A DNA stretch of 64,000 nt. It comes from Eriocheir sinensis (lineage: Eukaryota > Arthropoda > Malacostraca > Decapoda > Varunidae). The notes under the pieces are model-generated. The model did not search any database, was not told the DNA's origin, and saw only the letters and a list, made by a program, of their open reading frames with translations. Positions 35,391-47,238 of this stretch are shown here, one piece after another (position 1 is the first letter of the stretch; each line of letters opens with the position of its first letter). The stretch spans positions 8,618,638 to 8,682,637 of the forward strand of contig NC_066571.1 in the NCBI RefSeq assembly GCF_024679095.1. Reading direction: 5' to 3'. The position numbers and the translations under genes are program-made.

Positions 35391-35515
35391 AACCAAATTA
35401 ATCACAACACGCACACCTTCCATTAGTAAGCACAGAACACCTGGCACACACTTCTCCGCTTCGTAAACATGAATAAAAGTACTAGTCAGGTTTTGAAGGA
35501 TATATTAACAGTCAA
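35391..35515. repeat. Block upstream of piwi exon 1, duplicated in intron 2
   Basis: Shares order and sequence with 33053-33180. It begins 54 bases upstream of the piwi ATG, so it may overlap the 5' UTR or core promoter. Confidence 0.75.
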
Positions 35516-35539
35516 ATTGTCACCCGAACACACGTAGAT

Positions 35540-36245
35540 TTTCTTTCATCACTGCGCTGACAATATTTAGGCACACATTTCCCAGCGTGACAAACAGGTG
35601 TAGGTGAGGTTTGTTGAGATCATCTACACTTAAATCCGTTTGTCTTCAATATGATGAATCTGTTTTTAATCATTACCAACAACTTGAGCACAAAATACCT
35701 GGATGCACATTTCCCAGCGTGACAAACAGGTGTGCAAGTTTGTAAGGATCAACTACACTACTCTCCGTTTTTCTTCAATACACTGAGTCTGTTTTTAATC
35801 CTTATCTATAGCAACTTGAATACCTAATACCTGGATGCACATTTTCCTACGTGACAAACAGGTGTGCAAGTAGGTGAGGTTTGGAGGGGTCATTTACACT
35901 TTTCTTCGTTTTTCTTCAATACACTGAGTCTGTTTTTAATCCTTATCTATAGCAACTTGAATACCTAATACCTGGGCGCTCATTTTCCTGCGTGACAAAC
36001 AGGTGTGCAAGTTTGTGAGGTTTGGAGGGATCAAATACACCTTTTTCCGTTTTTCTTCAATACACTGAGTCTGTTTTTAATCCTTATCTGCAGCAACTTG
36101 AATATATAATACCTGGGCGCTCATTTTCCTGCTTGACAAACAGGTGTGCAAATAGGTGAGGTTTGGAAGGATCAACTACACTACTCTCCATTTTTCTTCA
36201 ATACACTGAGTCTGTTTTTAATCCTTATCTTGAACTACAAATTCT
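35540..36245. repeat. About 120-135-bp tandem repeats upstream of piwi
   Basis: Four to five divergent units share TTCTTCAATACACTGAGTCT, GACAAACAGGTGTGCAAG and AGGTTTGGAGG. They occupy the region where a piwi promoter would be expected. Confidence 0.8.
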
Positions 36246-38530
36246 TTCTTATTAGGACTTCGTTTTCAATAGCTAGTAAAGTTTGGAAGAATTAACTTTT
36301 TATTAGTACACTCCTATTTCGTTTCTCTTCAATACATCTTAAGTCTGTTTTTTATTCTTACTTTTACTTATAAATTCGTTCTTAGTAGAGCATTGTTTGG
36401 GATTCTTAGTTAGTGAAGTTTGGAGGAATCAACTACATTTTTATTAGTTTCTCTACAATAGCCTGTCTGTTTTTTATCTTTATCTTTTAACTTAACCTTT
36501 TAGCAGCGAGTAGCGAGCTTTTTTTTATCATCTGTGCCTTTGTTGTAAAAAAAAAAAAATTCTTTTTGACTCAGCTTTGGAAGGTTGGACACATTCATTC
36601 GTTACCCATTAATACACAGCCAGACTTTTTCCTCCCTTACCTTTAACCCTATGCATCCGTACCAAGAATGATAGAAAAAGAACCTGGTGTATTCAAATAA
36701 GCGTGGAGGCGTTCATTTGAGGTGCGAGAACTTGTAGAAACGAGTTAAAATCCACCCAGGGTCTTGGTTCAACCTTGCACACGAACTGCCCAGGAACACA
36801 CGGCAGCCCGCCCGACGCTGCACCTCCTCCTCAGTGTTATCTGGAGAGCGTGGTGATAGCGTTGAGGGGTCTGCGGTGTCCGGGCAGATTAAGATAAGGA
36901 TGGAGTGAGGAGACAGCAGTTGTGATCATTGACGAGCAGTGGTAGCAATAGTAGTAGTAGTTACTATTTTACCCTTTATAGATAGGTTGCTGTGCTCATT
37001 TTTCACTGTCAACTTTTCCTCGTTTCAGTCTGTGGTGGTCGGCGAGTCGCAGGAGCAGGTGGTAGAGGAGTGTCACGACTGAGCGGAGATGGTGAGAAGA
37101 CGCCCAAAGGGTAAGTGTGTGTGTGTGTGTGTGCGTGTGCGTGTGTGTGCGCGCGCGCGCTATCGGCCCCCTTTCAGTCTCTTTGGCCATTACTGTGGAT
37201 AGCTATCATGTCAAGCTTGTTACTCTGCCCCGCTCACTTCCTCCTCGCCTGTCCGATACTGAACTCTTTAACTGCCTAGATATACTGCCATATACTTATT
37301 GGTTATCAAATTTATTTTACCGTCACACCGGCGTCAAGTTGTGTACACCTCAATTATGTCGTGAGGCGAGGTGGTGATGGAAGGTGTTGTCTCGCATGAG
37401 GTGCCCAGTAATGCAACGAGGGAATGAGGCAAGGTGACGACTGTGTCCACGTCAGCAGGCCGTCACCTCACCTCGCATCGCTGCTTTACATTCCTGGGCA
37501 TGTCAGATGAGACAACACTTGTTCAGTAGTTTTCATCACCTCAGCTCAGCAAGGCAAAAACCACCTTGCCTCACGACTTTCAAGATGAGTTGAGAACTGG
37601 ACGCTGCTCTGACGGGTACACTGGCGTGCCTTATTTATTTATTTGTCGAGTTTATAAGTACCGGGCTGGCGAGGAGGCGGAGGGCGGGACCGTGTGACGT
37701 CATGAAGAGACAATAGGCGCACCACACAGTCTTCCTGATTGCAATCAAGAGCAGAGGCATTATCTATATAGGTTGTTAGTAACAGGGTAACGTATAAAAT
37801 TAATTTATCTGATGGTCCAGCCAGCCCGTTCTGGCGCAGGCGAGTGTTTATAGTGGCGCCGGCGTTGACTGAAAAATCCGAGGTGGTAGCGTGGGGATTC
37901 GAACCCGCGTCGTCCATCACGCGGTGAATGTGGGCCCAGTACGCTACCATTTCAGCCACCGCCTACCCTAATTACTGTCTACATATCTCCTTGATACTCA
38001 GAATACCACCGGGGGCTTGATTTCTTCATCGTCTCGTCCCAGCGATCCACCGGTCTGAAACTTCTGCGTCTGTCGTGACAGTCCCCGAAGAAATATTTGC
38101 GTTGCCCCGCTGCCGCCTGCGGAGATATATTTATATTGTTAAAAACTATTCAGTAAATGCTTGAGTAGATTATGTAATTTATATCCATTAACGATAATAG
38201 GAAACTTAACTCACCAGCAGCACCAACCTTAATATCTGTAACATGCCGTGTCCACTCCTGCGGAGGAAGAACCATGATTGCATACGTCATTATCAACAAT
38301 TGCGTAATCTTCTGTGATATCAGTAAAAAGACTTCTATGGCCTGAAGAAAACTTAACTTTTAAGAATCCTGGAAAACGTAGTAGTAGTAGTCGGTCGGGA
38401 GTTTTGCCTTTGTAACGGTAGTTAAGTCTGGCAAAATCCCTTCCCCTCGGTCTTGGCGTCGAGGAGCCAGTCCGACCCTGACGAGCTCGACTGCCATCCT
38501 GTTTCGCGTCGCTTCTCCAACTGAACTGCC
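36246..38530. other. Region between piwi and the SLC18B1-like gene: no clear gene
   Basis: Holds a repeat-E copy (36497-36562), a GT/GC microsatellite (37112-37162) and a SINE (37795-37965). A plus-strand segment at 37028-37112 looks splice-flanked but could not be extended. Nothing else is recognised. Confidence 0.5.
37795..37965 (-). mobile_element. tRNA-derived SINE
   Basis: On the minus strand GGTGGCTGAAATGGTAGCGT opens the element (A box TGGTAGCGTACTGG). A B box GGTTCGAATCCCC follows about 45 bases later. Downstream is a core CGGCGCCACTATAAACACTC shared with other remnants in the window. This is the layout of a Pol III-transcribed SINE. Confidence 0.75.
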
Positions 38531-38535
38531 GGAGG

Positions 38536-39236
38536 TTAGGTTTCTTCCCATCCAGATACTTCATGGCCGACGACCATCGCAGCAGGTTCATTTGGTGTAC
38601 CTGACAGCGGCCAAGTTACACGCGGCCATGACCCATCTCGTGTGAAGGCGCTGTCCTGCGTGTGGGAGTAACGTTGTTGAAGGCTCTGCCCTAAATAAAA
38701 GTTATATTTTCATAATGGTTGTTAGTTACCTGCACTTCAGGACGTAATATTGAAATTACCACTCACCCGCAGGATCAGCGCTTCCGTCAGCACATGCCTC
38801 CCCTCGTCGCCTCTCCCTCGCCACTGCAAAGGAGATAATTTACCACCATTATAAACTGCGCCCTTACTTGCCTCAGAATCAAAGTATAAATTCAAGTCAA
38901 GCAGCATGGACTGGAGCAAAGCATTTAACACGCATAAATCACACGAGTCTCGGGCTTACCTCTTCACGACGGTCACCTCCTCACGTCGCGGCCGCCACCG
39001 GAACACTGACCAGCAAGAAGCCAGCCCTCCCCAGCCCCGCCAATCAAGAGCCGATGGTTCTCCTCGAAGCTTCGGAGCGTCGAAACAAACTGAAAGGTAC
39101 TTGACGAGCGAATCCTACATCCTCTCCCTCCCTCTACCCCCACCTCCACTCTCTCAACTGGGTCATTATTGTATATTTTCTTACCATCATTACTACTGCT
39201 GCGCCTATTATCATTAGCCACTAGGGTGATAGTCAT
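38536..39236 (-). CDS. Possible small orphan gene (three exons), weak
   Basis: A phase-consistent chain can be built on the minus strand: 39236-38985, 38823-38767, 38655-38536 (TAA); 142 residues. The middle segment has a good acceptor (CCTTTGCAG) and donor (CGG|GTGAGT) around WRGRGDEGRHVLTEALILR, and the last follows CACACGCAG. The product resembles no family I know and is low in complexity. It could equally be 5' UTR of another transcript or chance. Confidence 0.15.
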
Positions 39237-39536
39237 GTATAAAAGAAACAGGAATCAATAAAATAAGTATTGAAAATTATTAGTGAAGCATATTATTATC
39301 AAACAAAAAAACGGCCTAGAATCCGCCCCGACAAACTATACGAAACGAAAAAGGGCTCAGAACTACGGCGCAGCACAGGTGTCACGCCACGGATCCTCCT
39401 CCTCAGCATCAACACAGCATCAAAAGAGCGTAGTACAGCACGCAAACAAAGAGGAGAGCAGCGTCGCGACACACGACATGCGGGACGAGGCCTCAGGAAC
39501 ACATGAAGGATAGGGCCAAAGAGACATACAGTAGGC

Positions 39537-42500
39537 CTATATATCTTCTTGGCTAGGACGCGGCGGTGGTGGAGGTCGACGTGGGGGTGGAGGCGGCCCG
39601 CGGTGACGGTTTCCACACATGTAGGCCCCGAACATCACAGCCTGAGGGGAAGGGACTACTGGTGGGGCCGAAGTGGCTGAAGTAGGAAGGGATACGAAGA
39701 GGAGGGAGAAAATGAAAACTAGAAAATTCTCAAGAAAGGAAGTCAATGTAAGACGAGGAAATATATAATGGGAATTTGAATATATGAAGCAAAATGGCCG
39801 AGGTGAAAGGGAAGCACAGATACCGATAAGATACAGATAGGAGTAGCGGGCTTTTTTTTATAGTTTCCTTTTTTTGTGCCCTTGAGCGGTCTCCTTTGTT
39901 GTAAAAAAAAGAAGTCAATGTAAGGAGAGGAAATGGCTGAGGTGAAAGGGAAGCACAGATACTGAGAGAAGGGAGAAGGATTACGAGGGAGAGATTTATA
40001 GGGGAAACATAGCTATAGATGGAGATCGGAGATTGTAAGGTGTGGGGACAGAGTACAACTAACAGAAGAGAAGCAAACAAACTCCAGAAATAATATGAAG
40101 AAAGTGGGTATCTGGACACCTCTCCTTCCGAAATTGACCTCTCTTTAAGCCACCTCTTTGGATTCATTTTAGGAGCAGCGAGTAGCGGGCTTTTTTTATT
40201 ATTGTTTCCTTTTTTGTGCCCTTGAGCTGTATCCTTTGTTGTAAAAAAAATCTCTATCTATACGTATTTAATTTTTCACCTATCTAGCTACAAATGCAAA
40301 AAAAAGGAAGCCGAGTTGCATCACTACTAAGGACGCCCTACTCACGAGGGTGGCGGGCAGCAGGGCGGTGACGGTGGTGGTGGAGGCGAAGGAGATGTGC
40401 TCAGCCAGCAGCCCAGCGTACAGCGGCCCCAGCATCTCCCTGCCGGGGGGACACAGGGAGGATAATCAAAGCTAGTAAAACCAAATATAAAGAAATCTAC
40501 TAAAGGAATGAAAGAGAGATTATCGTAAATATAATACTGAAATAACTGGAGCACTGAAAATATAAAATCATGAATCATTGTTAAATAAATGAGGATATCT
40601 AAAAATAAAGATATAAAAAAATCATAACATTGAAAGGAACGAAATACCAAGAAACATCTGAAGGAATGAGAGACTGAGGAAACTGAAGGAAAGAGGGATA
40701 ACTCAATCAATCAATGAATAAAAAAAAGAAAAAAAAGTGAAGTAAAGCAACAAGCAAATAAACAAAATAATAAATGAATAAATAAATAAATTCTAATGTA
40801 AATGATTGTATCGGAAGCGTGAGCAAGATTTGTGTGTCGGTAGGAGCGTGTAGGAGACGATCGGGATGCATGGAGGGCGTGCCACAGTGGAGGGCGTGCA
40901 ACAGTGGAGGATGTGCCACAGTGGAGGGCGTGCCAAAGTGGAGGGCGTGCCACAGTGGAGGATGTGCCACAGTGGAGGGCGTGCCAAAGTGGAGGGCGTG
41001 CCACAGTGGAGGGCGTGCCAAAGTGGAGGGCGTGCCACAGTGGAGGATGTGCCACAGTGGAGGGCGTGCCAAAGTGGAGGGCGTGCCACAGTGGAGGATG
41101 TGCCACAGTGGAGGGCGTGCCACAGTGGAGGGCGTGCAACAGTGGAGGATGTGCCACAGTGGAGGGCGTGCCACAGTGGAGGGCGTGCAACAGTGGAGGA
41201 TGTGCCACAGTGGAGGGCGTGCAACAGTGGAGGGCGTGCCACAGTGGAGGGCGTGCCACAGTGGAGGGCGTGCCACAGTGGAGGATGTGCCACAGTGGAG
41301 GGCGTGCCACAGTGGAGGGCGTGCCACAGTGGAGGATGTGCCACAGTGGAGGATGTGCCACAGTGGAGGATGTGCCACAGTGGAGGGCGTGCAACAGTGG
41401 AGGGCGTGCCACAGTGGAGGGCGTGCCACAGTGGAGGGCGTGCCACAGTGGAGGGCGTGCCACAGTGGAGGGCGTGCCACAGTGGAGGGCGTGCCACAGT
41501 GGAGGGCGTGCCACAGTGGAGGGCGTGCCACAGTGGAGGGCGTGCCACAGTGGAGGACAGTGGAGGGTGCCACAGTGGAGGGGAGCGTGCCACAGTGGAG
41601 GGCGTGCAACAGTGGAGGACAGTGGAGGGCGTGCCACAGTGGAGGGCGTGCCACAGTGGAGGACAGTGGAGGGCGTGCCACAGTGGAGGATGTGCCACAG
41701 TGGAGGGCGTGCCACAGTGGAGGGCGTGCCACAGTGGAGGGCGTGCCACAGTGGAGGGCGTGCCACAGTGGAGGATGTGCCACAGTGGAGGGCGTGCAAC
41801 AGTGGAGGGCGTGCCACAGTGGAGGGCGTGCCACAGTGGAGGATGTGCCACAGTGGAGGATGCCACAGTGGAGGGTGTAACAGTGGAGGTAGTGCCACAG
41901 TGGAGGGCGTGCCACAGTGGAGGGCGTGCCACAGTGGAGGGCGTGCAACAGTGGAGGGTGTGCCACAGTGGAGGGCGTGCCACAGTGGAGGGCGTGCAAC
42001 AGTGGAGGGCGTGCAACAGTGGAGGATGTGCCACAGTGGAGGGCGTGCAACAGTGGAGGATGTGCCACAGTGGAGGGCGTGCAACAGTGGAGGATGTGCC
42101 ACAGTGGAGGGCGTGCCACAGTGGAGGGCGTGCTGCTGAACTTACCCGAGTGAATAAGCCGACGACCAGAGTCCCCCAATCACGCTGTAGGTCCCCAAGT
42201 CCACCTCCATCGTGCTGCGTGGACACAAGACAATGCCAAGTAACTATTTTCCTGATATGGGTCTGTAAAAGCTACGTGTGGCTACAAAGAACCAACTCAG
42301 CATGATGAACACTGACAAATAGACAAAGATCGATCAGAAAATTATGAGAAGTATGTTTCTTTAGGATTGGTAAGTAACTAAGGACTTATAATGCCTACTC
42401 ATGCCAATAAAAAACAGCCTTACGTCACTAAATCACAGATATATAAACAAAGAGCAATCGAAGCATTCTAAGAGCATCGGTTGTCTAGAAATATCGTGTG

Positions 42501-45029
42501 ACTAAGGGCCTGTATCACCTACTAACATTACGGCAGCCAATCAAATTAAAAAAGAATATTATTTACTGCTAGATTTAACATAGTGCTGCCATATCTAGTA
42601 ATGTTCTAATTGCACACACACATCCACCCCTACCTCCCCCCACCCACGCACACACCTGGAGGCGGCCTTGAGGATGGAAGCGTAGGTGGGCACAATGCAC
42701 ATGGCGGAGGACACGCCGAACACCACCATGCCCGCGATGTCCTGCATGTAGAGCCTGAGGGACCGAGGGGCGCGATGAGGGACACGGTGGAACGATTTCA
42801 TTAAGGGGAGCAACTAAAACATTATATATAAAGCTAAAGGAATGAAAGATGAAAAGTACTACACGAATGGAGTAAAATAATCGTCAATATAACAATGAGA
42901 TAATGAAGCACAAAAAATACAAAAACGTGATACTAAAAGATTTGAAGCTCGATTAGGTCGTGTGCCGAAGGAGTAAAAATATGGAAGGAAGGGAGGAATG
43001 TATAAATTTGATAATGAAGGAAGAAAGGAACAAAGGAAGAAAGGAATGAAGGAAGAAAGGAACGAAGGAAGAAAGGAACGAAGGAAGAAAGGAACAAAGG
43101 AACGAAGATGGAAGGAAAGCAGCAAAGGGAAAAAAAAAGGACAAAAATCAATAGAAAAACGAACAAGACAGAAAAAAAGATAGGACAATAAGAAATGGAA
43201 TAAGAATTAGGAAAGTGTAGTGGAGGGGGGGTGGGGGCAACAAAATTGAAAAAAAGAAGGACAAAGTAAGAAATTAAAAAAGGATAAGAAAAAAAAGTGA
43301 GTGTGTGTGTGTGTGTGTGTGTGTCACGGCCTCTTACTCGTTGTGGGAGGGTGCCGGCGGGAGCAGCGGCGAGTTCCCGATCAGGATGAAGGAGAGCGCG
43401 GTGAGCACCAGCCCCGCCAGCATAAACTTGTCGAGGCCGCCGAACCTGTCCGTGGCGAGGCCCACCAGCGGCGCCGCCACAGCGTACACGGCGGACAACA
43501 CCAGGTACACCACGCACACGCCCTCTGTGGACACGCCCAGCTGCGGGGAGGACAGGGGGGGTTCTTTTATGAGAAGGTTGAAAGGAGTGTAGATGCACAA
43601 GAGGCCAAAAGGTAGGAAAAGAAAGGTACAAGAAAAGGAATGACACTGGAGGAAAAAAAAAAACGTTCAAACTGTAGTCAGCATTTATGTGATGCGCAGA
43701 AAGAAGGAAAAGAAAGATACTGAAAAACTAATTGATCTGTAAAGCAATAATAGGTAATGTATTTGCCATATAATGGAGCACTAACTTAACGTAACGCTAA
43801 ACTTAAAAAAAAAAAAAGGAATGAAAGTGAAAAAGTGATTTCAAACGCCCTAGATTTTAACACGTGGAAGAGGATAACAAACCCCTAATGCTAAGAGGCT
43901 ACTCACTGAAGAGGAAAATAAGACATAACGAAAAGAAATCAAGACAGAAAACGAGAAGAAAAGCCTAAAGCCTCCTCTCACCTCATGCATGTGTGGCTGC
44001 AGCGTCGGGTAGAGGGTGGCGGCGCAGACGGCGGTGACGCAGAGGATGAGCAGCGACAGGATAGAGCGGGGCCGCGCCAGCACCGACCACACCGCGCCCG
44101 TCCCGTGGTTGACGATCTCGAGCTCTGTAAAGGTTAGGTTAGGTTAGGTTAGGTTAGGTTCAATCAATCAGTCTGTAAAGTGGAATGGTGGAGTTTATAT
44201 CGTATTGCTAAGGCCGGTTTTTGGTACGGTTTTAGGTGGATATTTTAGGTTTTAGGACTGGTATTAAAGGAAGTAAGGAAGAATATGAAAGTGTTAGAGA
44301 GTAGAGGAAGGACTAAGTGGTATTAAAAGGGAAGAAAAAAAAACGACGATGAGAAATAAGAAGGATCAGGAGACATTGTGTAGGGAAAGGAGGATTGAGG
44401 AGGAGGATCGAGTGGACGTAAGGAGGAAAAAAAAAAAAAAAAACTAAATGAGAAATAAAAAGGATCAGGAGACATTGTGTAGGGAAAGGAGGATTGAGGA
44501 GGAGGATCGAGTGGACGTTAAGGTAGTAAAAAAACAACACGACTAGATCAGAAATAAGAAAGATCGAGACATTATTATCGTAGAAGGAAAGGATTCGAGT
44601 GCATAAGGGAAGAAGAAAGTTAAGCAAGAAGGATCGACCGAGAGATACTGTGTGGTCGGAGAAGGAGGGGGATCGAGTGCATATAGGAAGGAGAAATAAA
44701 AAAGAGGAAGGGCTGAATGGCATTACAGGAAGGACTGAGTGGGATCGAAAACAAAGGAGTAATGGTCGTTGAAGAGAAAGGTATTGAGAGAGATGGGAGT
44801 GGTTCTACGAGTCCTTACCATCGTCGGGGAAGGCGAAATGAATAAAGAGGAAGGACTGAGTGACATCGAAAACAAAGGAGCAATGGTCGTTGAAGGGAAA
44901 GGTATTGAAAGAGATGGGAGTGGTTCTACGAGTCCTTACCATCGTCGGGGAAGGAGAAGCAGTTGATAATGGCCGCCAGGAGGATGAAGGCGCCTAGGCC
45001 GATGAAGGGGAGGGGGAAACCACCCATCT

Positions 45030-45087
<58 letters not shown>

Positions 45088-45151
45088 CATTACTCACACG
45101 AACAAACACGTAAAACACAAAAAAATCACAGTAAACAGCGAAATGACAACT

Positions 45152-45201
<50 letters not shown>

Positions 45202-46519
45202 AAACACACACACAGGCCTATATACATACCCCGTACAGCCACATGCCCACCGCCGGCCCCAGACACATGCCCAGGCCAATGCTCGTCTCTATCATGCCGT
45301 TCACCATGTTCACGTTCTCTGCACGCCGGGGGGAGACACGAACGTAAAGAGGCGTAGATGAATTTAGTGAGACACGATTTTTCGGCTCAATTAACGAATA
45401 CAAAAAAAAAAACATTCAGTCACGTTCGAGAGAGAGCGAGAGTCATGAGTGATTTAGAGTCGCATAAGGTTAAGGGTCCCTCCAAACACATGTCAAAACA
45501 ACTAATATTAAAATTTGAATCCCAGTTCGTTAGACAGTTTCATTTAAGGAATACACGACTGTGATGGTTGTTCCGGTAGTGTAAGGATCGGTTATCTTAG
45601 AACATGAGAAATCAATTGTATAAAAAAAAATCAGAGGGAGTCTATATTCCTTATCAGATGAGCACGAATTTGTTTGATCAGAAAAAATACAAGATTTCAT
45701 TTGAATATTATGAAAAAAAAAATAGACGAAAAACTAAACACAATTACTTCGAAGCCTCACAACCAAGTATATATTCCGAAACCAAAAAGCTGTTCAGACC
45801 AAAGAGTCGAGCTGTTCGAATATAACCAATCTTCCGCAGACAACCAATACTAAGAACTCCACCTGCACTACAAGATGCCGCTCAAACACTACCCTTGGAC
45901 ATGAAAAAAGTAAACAGAGAAAACTAATAAAAAAAAACAGTCAATGATACGTGGAAACTGGAAATTGGGGGAAAAACGATCTTAGGGAAAAAGGATCTCT
46001 AAACTTAAAGGTTAAACAGAAAATAGCCGAAATCACCCACCGGGGAAGACGATGGGGATGATGGCGTAGATGACGGTGAGGAAGCAAGAGGTCCCAAGGG
46101 CGGCCAGGAAACGAAGCCCGATGGTCACCGCCACGAAGATGTCCGCCTTGTAGATGTGGCTCACCATCCTGCGCCGAGGGAGGGAAGGGGGATTGAGAAG
46201 GATTGAGAAGGAGGATTGAAAAGGGGGATTGAGAAGGAGGATTGAGAAGGAGGATTGAGAAGGGGGATTGAGAAGGAGGATTGAGAAGGGGGATTGAGAA
46301 GGGGGATTGAGAAGGAGGATTGAGAAGGGGGATTGAGAAGGAGGATTGAGAAGGAGGATTGAGAAGGGGGATTGAGGAGGAGGATTGAGTACTAAGGGAA
46401 GAAATGACGATGAGAAATAAGAGGGATCAAGAAACATTGTGTAGGCCTAGTAGTAGAGTTTAAATGTGCATGTAAATAAAGAAGTTACATAGAAGAGCAC
46501 AGAGGAAGAGGATAGAAAG

Positions 46520-46611
<92 letters not shown>

Positions 46612-47207
46612 GAAAAGATAGAGAAAAAGAGAGAGATACTTACCCAAAGAGTATATTGGCGAGCCCTGTGAGAATGACGCCAACCAGGAACACGCACCGG
46701 GATTCGAAGAGGGGCAACTGCAAGATGGAACGAGAACAGTCACACTTGAGCCGGGAGGACGAGGACGAGGACGAGGGAAATGAAGAACACTGGGACGAGA
46801 ACAACATGAAGCCAAACAACAGAGTGGAGACAGAGATGGTATTTAAGTGAACAAGCAACGTCAGTGTAACGGTAAAAGTATTGATTGATTGTTTATTGTT
46901 GCAAGTAAATAACAAAGGAGAAGGGAGGAGCATGCCATCCCAACCCCCAGGCAGTACATAAGTAAACAGAAAACTCGTAATAGAAGAAGAGGGCAAGGAA
47001 GAAGAGGGCGTTACCATGGCAATACAGTCAACGGGAATCGTGAATAAATAACCACACGAGTTGACTTACGAGCTTCCCGATGATGGGCGAGGTGATGAAG
47101 ATGACGCACGGGTAGATGCTGAAGATGATGCCGTTGGTGGTCTCTTCCAAGTTTAGTCTGTCCGCCTGAGGAAACGTTAATGAAAGGGATGAAAAAGGGA
47201 AGATTAA

Positions 47208-47238
<31 letters not shown>

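Noticed and set aside
37028..37112. Plus-strand first exon (MVRRRPKG before a GTAAGT donor)
   Set aside because: The acceptor, ATG and donor look good, but no downstream exon could be found and the donor runs into a GT microsatellite.
38229..38591. 120-residue arginine-rich minus-strand ORF as a gene
   Set aside because: No known similarity, no supporting splice partners in that frame, and it overlaps the alternative orphan chain in another frame.
40793..42305. Six overlapping ORFs of 350-490 codons on both strands
   Set aside because: They are the 17-bp minisatellite read in different frames; the unit lacks stops and the region lies in a transporter intron.
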